From contig OX442415.1 of assembly GCA_949361645.1 (NCBI GenBank), positions 9,455,254-9,519,253 on the forward strand: DNA of 64,000 bases. The letters run 5' to 3'. This stretch comes from Spongilla lacustris. Its lineage: Eukaryota > Porifera > Demospongiae > Spongillida > Spongillidae. Each line of letters begins with the position of its first letter. Position 1 is the first letter of the stretch. Below, piece by piece: positions 46,075 through 54,730 of this stretch. The position numbers and the translations under genes are program-made. The notes under the pieces are model-generated. The model made no database searches. It had not been told where the DNA came from and was given only the letters and a program-made list of their open reading frames with translations.

Positions 46075-48292
46075 CTATATGGAGTGACTACCCCCTGAGA
46101 ATACCGTGACTGGAGGTGGGCGTTACCGTCATGTGAGCCATACTCTTCCAGACAGAATCCACTTATATTACCTATCTCAGGTACACTTCATATTTGATGC
46201 ACCAACTTTGACAGATGTATGTGGTGTGACTACCCCCTGAGGATAGCGTGACCGGAATTGGGCGTTACCGTCACGTGAGCCATACTCTACCACACAGAAT
46301 CCACTTATATTGACCTATTTCAGGTACACTTCATATTTAATACACCAACTTTGACAGATGTATGTGGTGTGACTACCCCCTGGGGATGGCGTGACCGGAA
46401 GTGGGCGTTACCGTCACGTGAGCCATACTCTTCCACACAGAATCCACTTATATTGACCCATCTCAGGTACACTTCATATTTGATACACCAATTTGTACAG
46501 ATGTATGTGGTGTGACTACCCCCTGGGGATGGTGTGACCGGAAGTGGGCGTTACCGTCACGTGAGCCATACTCTACCACACAGAATCCACTTATATTGAC
46601 CTATTTCAGGTACACTTCATATTTAATACACCAACTTTGACAGATGTATGTGGTGTGACTACCCCCTGGGGATGGCGTGACCGGAAGTGGGCGTAACCGT
46701 CACGTGAGCCATACTCTTCCACACAGAATCCACTTATATTGACCCATCTCAGGTACACTTCATATTTGATACACCAATTTGGACAGATGTATGTGGTGTG
46801 ACTACCCCCTGGGGATGGTGTGACCGGAAGTGGGCGTTACCGTCACGTGAGCCATACTCTACCACACAGAATCCACTTATATTGACCTATTTCAGGTACA
46901 CTTCATATTTAATACACCAACTTTGACAGATGTATGTGGTGTGACTACCCCCTGGGGATGGCGTGACCGGAAGTGGGCGTTACCGTCACGTGAGCCATAC
47001 TCTTCCACACAGAATCCACTTATATTGACCCATCTCAGGTACACTTCATATTTGATACACCAATTTGGACAGATGTATGTGGTGTGACTACCCCCTGGGG
47101 ATGGTGTGACCGGAAGTGGGCGTTACCGTCACGTGAGCCATACTCTACCACACAGAATCCACTTATATTGATCTATTTACACTTCATATTTAATACACCA
47201 ATTTGGACAGATGTATGTGGTGTAACTACCCCCTGGGGATGGCGTGACCGGAAGTGGGCGTTACCGTCACGTGAGCCATACTCTACCACACAGAATCCAC
47301 TTATATTGACCTATCTCAAGTACACTTCATATTTAATACACCAACTTTGACAGATGTATGTGGTGTGACTACCCCCTGGGGATGGCGTGACCGGAAGTGG
47401 GCGTTACCGTCACGTGAGCCATACTCTACCACGCAGAATCCACTTATATTGACCTATTTCAGGTACACTTCATATTTAATACACCAACTTTGACAGATGT
47501 ATGTGGTGTGACTACCCCCTGGGGATGGCGTGACCGGAAGTGGGCGTTACCGTCACGTGAGCCATACTCTTCCACACAGAATCCACTTATATTGACCTAT
47601 TTCAGGTACACTTCATATTTAATACACCAATTTGGACAGATGTATGTTGTGTGACTACCCCCTGAGGATGGCGTGACCGGGAGTGGGCGTTACCGTCACG
47701 TGAGCCATACTCTACCACACAGAATCCACTTATATTGACCTATCTCAAGTACACTTCATATTTAATACACCAACTTTGACAGATGTATGTGGTGTGACTA
47801 CCCCCTGGGGATGGCGTGACCGGAAGTGGGCGTTACCGTCACGTGAGCCATACTCTACCACACAGAATCCACTTATATTGACCTATTTCAGGTACACTTC
47901 ATTTTTAATATACCAACTTTGACAGATGTATGTGGTGTGACTACCCCCTGGGGATGGCGTGACCGGAAGTGGGCGTTACCGTCACGTGAGCCATACTCTT
48001 CCACACAGAATCCACTTATATTGACCCATCTCAGGTACACTTCATATTTGATACACCAATTTGGACAGATGTATGTGGTGTGACTACCCCCTGGGGATGG
48101 CGTGACCGGAAGTGGGCGTTACCGTCACGTGAGCCATACTCTTCCATGCAGAATCCACTTATATTGACCTATTTCAGGTACACTTCATATTTGATACACC
48201 AATTTGGACGGATCTATGTGGTGTGACTACCCCCTGAGAATGGCGTGACCAGAAGTGGGCGTGACCGTTACTTGAGTCACAGTGTTCCACAG
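46075..48292. repeat. 143-bp satellite array, about 15.5 units
   Basis: Strict 143-bp period (GTGGTGTGAC starts at 46,221, 46,364, 46,507 and about 46,650). The unit contains ACCCCCTGGGGATGGCGTGA, GTGGGCGTTACCGTCACGTG and AGAATCCACTTATATTGACC. The first seven units alternate between two variants (CTTCCACAC/TTTGATACACC and CTACCACAC/TTTAATACACC), a 286-bp higher-order unit. Each full unit has a TCACGTGA palindrome (E-box core). The first and last units are the most diverged, as expected at array edges. The spaced repeats of a CRISPR array are absent. Confidence 0.95.
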
Positions 48293-49927
48293 TTCCTGTT
48301 GCCTCCCATGAATGCATAAATGTTCAAGAAGAAATTTTCAGACTCTTCCTTCATTCTGCCTCCTTCCCAGCCGATTTTCTCCAGTTAATAGACGTTTAGT
48401 TTGTACATATGATATATTTTTTATGACGTGAATATTTGCTTTCGAACAGTATGGCTGTCACTTAATCCTCGTTGAGTTGGAAATGGAATGGCGGTTCACT
48501 AATTTAAAAACGCGCGCTTCGCACAAGTGATCGTGAGAATCTATTCGACATGCACCTGGATTACCATGTTGTGTTAGTAACAAAATCTCTCACGAGATAA
48601 CCAATCAGTGCGTGCTGATATTCGATTGTTCATACCTGTAACTATATCGGGGGCGGGGCAGGTAAACATCGACTGCATGCATGAGACACCGGTACACGTT
48701 GTGGTTACCAAAATATGTACAATTTACATTTATAATCACGTCCTCCATGCAGCTAATGTACATGTCTTGGTGGACGTCATCAACCTGCACTGACGGATCA
48801 GAAATAGGCCTATAGCCTAGATGCACTACAGATGCATGCATTCTCTAACGGCAGAGCTCCTTCTCTTTGCTGTGATGTTAGTGCTGACATCGGTCTATAA
48901 CAATACATACATGCATGCGAAGCTACGTGAACAGTTGAAAAGTTATCAGTATAACGCGTAGTAATTATTCGTCTCTCGAACTCAGAAACTAAATTCCGCT
49001 CCTCAATACATGTTTTCACTAAAACATCAATCCCTTTCTAATACACAAGCATAAACATTATATGTTTATTGTGTCAATAATCATAGTATATGGTCTGTAT
49101 ATAAATATACATTAGGTGAATCACTATTAACCCATGCATGCATGCATGCAGTTCGAGTCAAATCAGAAGTGAAAGTGATTTGCAGTTGCCTCGATCGATA
49201 TACCTCTTCTCTTAGAGGTCTTATACTAGAAGATGCACAGCTGAATAAACTGAAGTACACAAACATAAAAAGAACAGCCATATCAAGATAGGATACTGAT
49301 ATATGCATCATATCAGTGCACCTGCCGGAGTGTCACAGCCGGCTATAGTATGTTAAACCTAACTCTAAAGTCTTCAATGCCAGTACATTGCTTAAAATAA
49401 GAGCGAGTACTCCGGCATGGAGTAGTCAGCTATACTATACATGTATATAGCTAAATACGCCGGTATGTATTGCATGGAATGATTATACAATCTTATACTT
49501 TTTATATGCAGTGTATATATACATGAATTTTCAAACCAATTATCTGGGTTTTTATTCATACAAGATGCACTATATACGTCAATTGCTATTGCCTTTTGTG
49601 CATCATCATGCAGTTCTACAGTATACACCCAGCATGGACAATGATCGATGCATATACATGCATGCATGTGTATATATAAGACACATGCAAGCATGCAGGT
49701 AACTGACAAGCACAAATAAAAATTATCATTATACATACTGCATTCTACAGACTACTACATGTAGTCAGAAGTCTGTAGTACTATGTACTGTGTGCTCTCT
49801 TTTCTGTGGTAGTCCGCTGTAGATGCTCTCTTTACTATATATACATGTATAGTAGTCTGTAGTATGTCACTACTGTATGCTCTCTTTCATTCACATGCAT
49901 GTGGATGAAAGAGAGTCCACATGCAGT
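48293..49927. other. Non-coding part of the insertion
   Basis: No gene recognised. Near 49,745-49,915 there are repeated TAGTCTGTAGTA and GCTCTCTTT words and an ATGCATGCATGCATGC run near 49,136. Nothing coding-like. Confidence 0.5.
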
Positions 49928-50172
49928 GTCATCGTCCGTTCCAATAAAGCAATCCGGTCCCCTGCATATAGCTCTTAGAGTCGCGTCATGTGATCCAATT
50001 TTATTATATCGCTTCAGCTCCGCCTCGAGCTAGCTAGCTCTTGCCGTAATCATCGTCCGTTGACTCCGTTCCAAAAGGCAATCTGCTCCCCTGCATACAG
50101 CTCTTAGAGTCGCGTCAGGTGTTAATACAATTTTATTATATCGCTTCAGATCCGCCTCGCTAGCTCTTGTGT
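49928..50172. repeat. Tandem duplication of about 120 bp ahead of the 50,246 ATG
   Basis: Both copies run CATCGTCCGTT, CCCCTGCATA(T/C)AGCTCTTAG, AGTCGCGTCA, TTTTATTATATCGCTTCAG and CCGCCTCG. They end about 75 bp before the ATG, so they may duplicate promoter sequence. Confidence 0.85.
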
Positions 50173-50245
50173 GTCAATTAAGTTTATTAATTATTATCGT
50201 TTTGATCTCGTGACTATTATTTGGCTGTAGCTTTTGGCGGTTGAA

Positions 50246-50536
50246 ATGGCGACCTTAGAGCTCTTCGATTCTTCATTTAACAGTAAACGAGACAGATTAC
50301 TACGTCAACTGAAATGAGGTTTGTATTACTCGTGGATTGCCATCGTATTTCTATTTATTGCATGCGCTATATTATTACTAAAGTCACTTTGGACTGCATC
50401 CCGGGAAGCTGAATTTGTGATGCTCCATTTCATACGAGAGAGGCAACAGCATGCAGCTTCACCTGATAGCAAAGCAATGGCCTTTGTTGTGTGCGAATCC
50501 AGAGTACACTTCGACTATGTGATCATGAGCCTATGA
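50246..50536 (+). CDS. Hypothetical TM protein frame interrupted by one TGA
   Basis: ATG (GAAATGG context) opens MATLELFDSSFNSKRDRLLR-QLK, then a TGA at codon 24. The same frame continues for 72 codons to TGA at 50,534: GLYYSWIAIVFLFIACAILL (one membrane segment), then LKSLWTASREAEFVMLHFIR, ERQQHAASPDSKAMAFVVCE. I recognise no family. The TGA may be a true stop (a 23-residue peptide), an intron feature (a weak donor GAG|GTTTGT overlaps it), a pseudogene mutation or recoding. I could not find a convincing SECIS hairpin in the following 150 bases. A further start-like exon (MPRTLRKLG, donor GTAAAC) lies at 50,611-50,636. Confidence 0.3.
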
Positions 50537-50636
50537 TGCTCACGCCGTCGATGCTCACGCTGCTCTGGATATATAAATTGGCCTACTTGTCGATATTTGC
50601 AACGTAAAAGATGCCTCGGACGCTGAGAAAGCTAGG

Positions 50637-51580
50637 TAAACACAAAACGTGCCGTTATTTATATGCCTTTTGTTCTAATAACAGCGCATGCATGGCTATA
50701 GCGGTTCGAGCGCCAATCGGACATGCTAGGTGGTAAGCGAAACATAATTCAACATGCATGTGCCTCTATTTAGGGATGGCTTCGATCTCGAACATGCTAC
50801 ATGGATGTAGGTGTGCGTCCGTTTTGATAACCAATTGTGTTTTGCTTGTTTTTATGCTACTGGTCCTATAGGCGATTTCGCAGAAAATCTGTAAGTTAGC
50901 ATTGTTATTGTTTCCTAGCCTACTACTAGCGTCATTGCTGTGTCACGCGCTACGACAGAAGTCAGTTCTCTTCCAATCTTGGTGAGTGACTAATACTTTA
51001 TGTGTAGCGATTGTAACGCACGTCATCCAATGCAATACGCTAGTTCAAAACAATCCTCATTGTGGCCACAGAAGCGCAACATGTTCAGGTTAGTGCTATT
51101 CGCGACGTCTCTGCATGTGTTAGTATTGCCTTTTCCCCATACAGCACAAGAGTGTGAATTTATGAGTTAACTGAAGCATAGATATTAGAGGTATCTCTAA
51201 TATCTATGACTGTGAAGTGATCAAGTGATTTGTTTGCTGTTGTGTTTTTTAAATAATAATAATAATAAACATCGTTTGTATAGTCATTAAATGTGCGATG
51301 TTTAGCGGAGTAGGTATACTAGCTACTAAAAGGCGGGGCATTGATATTGTATACGTACCGCTACAGTGTAAGAACGGATTGAAAGACGGGTGAAATGTAA
51401 TGCATACAAATTAAATACGTAAGCGGACGTTCTAACTGCAGGGATCTGTATCCACATCCGTATGCAATCAGTCCACACACGGGGATCGGAAGCCTATGAC
51501 TGCCGATGTCCGTACTCCTCCGAATACGGATGTACTTACGTAAGCATGCAGTACCGTATTTGCATTAGCGAGTCGCTGTG
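50637..51580. other. No gene recognised
   Basis: Contains a possible small exon at 51,029-51,088 (MQYASSKQSSLWPQKRNMF, donor CAG|GTTAGT) and an AATAATAATAATAA run near 51,255. These may be 5' exons linked to the frames at 50,246/50,611 or to NOC4L; unproven. Confidence 0.3.
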
Positions 51581-52172
51581 AGGAGTGGGCAGGGTGAATG
51601 TGTCATGTTGTCCCAAGATGTTTTAATCTGTGCAGGTGTCATCTTCAAACACAACCTCGTCAGTCCCCTTGGCCGCCCCAGCAGCAGCTGCTGCCAGCCG
51701 CATCATGGCCACCACCTTCTCTGCACTGGCCACCACAGGTAGGAATGGGGAGGAGGACCAAGTGTGCTCCCATCTCTCAACTACACCATCCTGCCTGCGG
51801 TCTGCAGGAGGGGGCGAGTCTGCAGGAATGTAATTATCTGCCAAGTCACATGCCACAAATGTAATCAGTACCTACAAGTGGGAGTGTCAGCTGAACCATG
51901 TGCCCACAAATCTTGCCTGCAATGTACTACAGGTGGTATGTAGGCTTTAATTGGGTGGGAGGGGGCAGTTACCATTTCATCATCAGAGCCTGAGAGGTAT
52001 CCTCTTTGTTACTAGTGCCTCCTGTCTCCTCCCCAGTCCAAGTTGGTCCAAGGGTGTCATGGCCAGACCTGACCACCCCCTCCGCCCACCTCTTCAGCCA
52101 TGTGATGTGCAGTATGAGAGGGTGAGAGCCAGTGTTAGTGAGGGTGTGATAAGTGATGTTTGGAGTTTGTGA
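51581..52172 (-). pseudogene. VEZT: Scrambled duplicate of the vezatin 3' region
   Basis: 51,581-51,840 copies 53,341-53,600, including the C-terminal reading VVASAEKVVAMMRLAAAAAG, AKGTDEVVFEDDTCTD and its stop at 51,623. 51,925-51,990 copies 53,865-53,955. 52,035-52,172 copies 55,330-55,490. Intervening exons are missing, so this is a collage of three separate vezatin segments in original order. It cannot encode the protein, although the final exon segment is still open. It lies between the 6.3-kb insertion and the NOC4L exons. Confidence 0.85.
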
Positions 52173-52337
52173 TCAGTGTGTTATCGTAGACATTGTCACA
52201 TAGGAACTCACACATACATGTACACATGTACACATATGCCCTTGGTGCCCTATGAGTTAAGTTGCTTGTATGTGTGCTGCACTCCAACTGCCTTACACCA
52301 TTGACCCCTCTCCCACCCCGCCCGTTCCTGTATCCAG

Positions 52338-52568
52338 GCAGACAGTCTACCCGTGCTTAAGGAGACCATCACGGTCCTCTGCTCCACCTACTGCCGACTC
52401 ATCTCTACCACATGTCCGTGGCTGAGTCATCGAGCCGTAGGACAGGGGGCTCGCGAGAATGTGGCAGACCCGGTCTTGCGCGTGTACAGGGAATGGATGT
52501 GCACCAACTACACCACGTGCTTGGACAGGCTACTGGCTCTGCTGAGGCACGCTGATGAAGAGATACAG
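52338..52568 (+). CDS. NOC4L: NOC4L (nucleolar complex protein 4) exon, fragment of gene
   Basis: 77 codons in phase 0, acceptor TATCCAG, donor CAG|GTAAGC. Residues run ADSLPVLKETITVLCSTYCR to WMCTNYTTCLDRLLALLRHA and DEEIQ. This corresponds to the N-terminal third of NOC4L, where a conserved YxxxxxRLxxLLxH precedes the helix ending in xxQ(V/E)xELAL. NOC4L is a nucleolar factor for small-subunit (18S) ribosome assembly. No earlier exon is certain, and no exon beyond the next one is found, so the gene appears truncated. Confidence 0.72.
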
Positions 52569-52654
52569 GTAAGCTATTGGGGTGACACTGGTGCAGTATG
52601 CATACACTGGTGCATACCCTGTGCACTGCTCACACACATGTACTCCTTCCCTAG

Positions 52655-52860
52655 GAGCTCGCTCTAAATTCCCTGCTCAAGCTGTTGCAGGCAGAAGGTC
52701 ACGCCCACCCCAAGCCCATGTTCCAAAACCACACCTTCTACGACATGGTGGGGGCCCTGCTGAGCACCAAGGTGGACATGGGTCACCTGATAGGCTGCCT
52801 CAAGTATGATGACCTGAGGCTGCACCTGGCTTGGATGTCTGCAGTGCTCAACCGTTTAGC
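52655..52860 (+). CDS. NOC4L: NOC4L following exon (end uncertain)
   Basis: Acceptor CCCTAG. It reads ELALNSLLKLLQAEGHAHPK, FYDMVGALLSTKVDMGHLIG and YDDLRLHLAWMSAVLNRLA. The human protein has ELALSALLKFVQLEG and a YDDTRYH segment at matching distances, which fixes the identity. The frame stays open to 52,981, but the part after NRLA looks non-coding (RCVSLMMVTNIP). The rest of the protein, including the conserved CBF/NOC C-terminal domain, is absent here: either a gene fragment moved with the duplication or a rearranged locus. Confidence 0.75.
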
Positions 52861-53384
52861 ACGATGTGTTTCATTGATGATGGTTACAAATATTCCTGTT
52901 CAGGTGATTAACATGTACGTGATTATAGAAGTCATGCAAATAATGGAGTTCTTTAGCATGGTCATTTCTACACAGGACTGAGAAACTCTGTAGTAGTAAC
53001 CAAATATGCACTCACAAGGTTGCATTAGTTTCTCTGGCCCACACCAAAAATGTGCACACGTAGCATATGACCTGTGGGATGCACTGGTAAGTTTGTGTAG
53101 TGTTGCTGATATTTGAAGAGTTGTACTACTTCCTTATAACCATAATTATGCAATAAACTAATTATTTTATGTAGCATACTTGTTGCACTGGACTGATTAT
53201 TCTGCATCCATTTGTGCGCGCTATCCCAGACATTGAGAAGAAACTCACTTACAAAGTAGCAAGTTACCCCCACCCCCTCCCCTCCCCTCCCTATACACAG
53301 AAGTGCAGGCACTGGATAGGCCTGTAGGGCACAGGCTTCATAAGGAGTGGGCGGGGTGAATGTGTCATGTTGTCCCAAGATATT

Positions 53385-54730
53385 TTAATCTGTGCAGGTG
53401 TCATCTTCAAACACAACCTCGTCAGTCCCCTTGGCCGCCCCAGCAGCAGCTGCTGCCAGCCTCATCATGGCCGCCACCTTCTCTGCACTGGCCACCACAG
53501 GTAGGAACGGGGAGGAGGACCAAGTGTGCTCCCATCCCTCAACCACACCATCCTGCCTGTGGTCTGCAGGAGGGGGCAGGTCTGCAGGAGGGGGCGGGTC
53601 TGCAGGAGCTAGTGAATGTTGTCCTTGTAGAGAGGGTGCCACGCCTCTTCTCTTCCTCCTCTCCTCCCTCCTCTGCTGCCTCTGGGAGTTACGAAGGCTT
53701 AGCACAGACTGGAGCTCCTTCACCATGTCCCTTGGAACATCACCGCATGCCGAAAGAAGCATGTTGGGACATGTTTGTGCTATTCAACATGACCACTCCC
53801 TCTTGACCTGGGATGTGACCCCTCCCTCCTCCTCCTCCTCCACCCTCACTTGCCTCCTCACCACCAGGTGGTATGTAGGCTTCAAATATCTAATTGGGTA
53901 GGAGGTTTGGTTACCACGGTAACCATGGCTGCTGCAGTTACCATTTCATCATCAGAGGTGTCTCCCTTCTCCTCCCCAGTCTGTTCCTCTGGGACCAGTG
54001 TGCCTTGGTGGGTACTACCTGCTCAGGTGGGTCTGGGGACTGGGGGGCACCAAGCTTGTCAAGACAGTGGAGACATGAGCAGACATGTTCCAGGGCACCA
54101 TCCAACCCCTCCTTCACCAGGAGCACCTGTTCTGTGCATGTGCACATGTACATGATTAAATATCCAATATCACTAATGGCTGCAGTACGATATAGACCCA
54201 ATTCTGTACAACATGATTGAAGTTCAACAGCACTGTCCACCCATCTATCAAACCACACACCCTTTAGCCCCACCCCCTTTAGCAGCACCTTACCTCGTAT
54301 GTCCTCCAGGTCAATATCTGCTTTCAAAGGAAACTGATTATAACACCTAATCAAAACAGGCGCCTAGCAACCAGACTTTGGTGATTGGTGCACAGCTCTT
54401 CCAGGTGCAATCCAAGTGTCCTGATCCTAGGGAGGAGGGAGGGGAAGGGAAGGGGAGGAGGAGGGAGGGGAAGGGAAGGGAAGGGGAGGAGGAGAAGGGG
54501 ACTATTAGTCATGCATTGATAACTGTGTTTTGTGTGCTTGAGTGCGTGAAGGGAGGGAGAGGAGGGAGGGGAGGAGAGGGGGAGGGGCCAAAGGAGGAAC
54601 ATTTACCGTCAGCCCAATGAACCAAGAAGGGGAACCTTTGTTATATGGCCAGGACCCCTCCCCCTCACCTCCTCAAAGCTACCTGTGCCTTCAGGTCCAG
54701 ACAATGTACGTCCTCAGCAACATCAGACAG
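53385..54730 (-). CDS. VEZT: Vezatin C-terminal exons
   Basis: 54,730-54,683: LSDVAEDVHCLDLKAQ. 54,426 to about 54,365: IRTLGLHLEELCTNHQSLVA. 54,346-54,294: CYNQFPLKADIDLEDIR. 54,126-54,019: VLLVKEGLDGALEHVCSCLH, CLDKLGAPQ. 53,986-53,942: EQTGEEKGDTSDDEM (15 codons). 53,889-53,850: IFEAYIPPGGEEA, where vertebrates have ELEAYVDD. 53,779-53,385: ACGDVPRDMVKELQSVLSLR, a basic NSQRQQRREERRKRRG run, a PADPPPPADLPPPAD repeat, then LAAAAAGAAKGTDEVVFEDD, TCTD and TAA. The penultimate intron is only about 70 nt. Splicing around 54,180-54,260 is unresolved: two frames are open there. Confidence 0.83.

Larger units (their letters stand above)
45285..51580. mobile_element. Candidate 6.3-kb insertion with TIR-like ends and AGG target duplication
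   Basis: DNA on either side (45,215-45,284 and 51,581 onward) is contiguous in the paralogous stretch 53,275-53,600. There CATAAGGAGTGGG is uninterrupted; here CATAAGG ends at 45,284 and AGGAGTGGG restarts at 51,581. The insert begins CCCACAGCGCTTCGG and its right end reversed begins CACAGCGACTCG; both arms then show AATACG about 25 bp in. A 3-bp duplication with short imperfect TIRs fits several DNA-transposon groups. No transposase was recognised inside. The satellite and other blocks it contains are listed separately. Confidence 0.5.

Noticed and set aside
46075..48292. Regular repeats resembling a CRISPR array
   Set aside because: Units are directly adjacent 143-bp satellite copies with no unique spacers, in animal DNA.
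50246..50700. Selenoprotein call for the TGA-interrupted frame
   Set aside because: No SECIS-like pairing with the ATGA/AA/GA core was found by eye downstream; kept only as a hypothesis.
51598..53901. Plus-strand Ser/Ala/Thr-rich frames (QVSSSNTTSSVPLAAPAAAA)
   Set aside because: Antisense of the vezatin last exon, whose minus-strand reading matches the family and ends in a proper stop.
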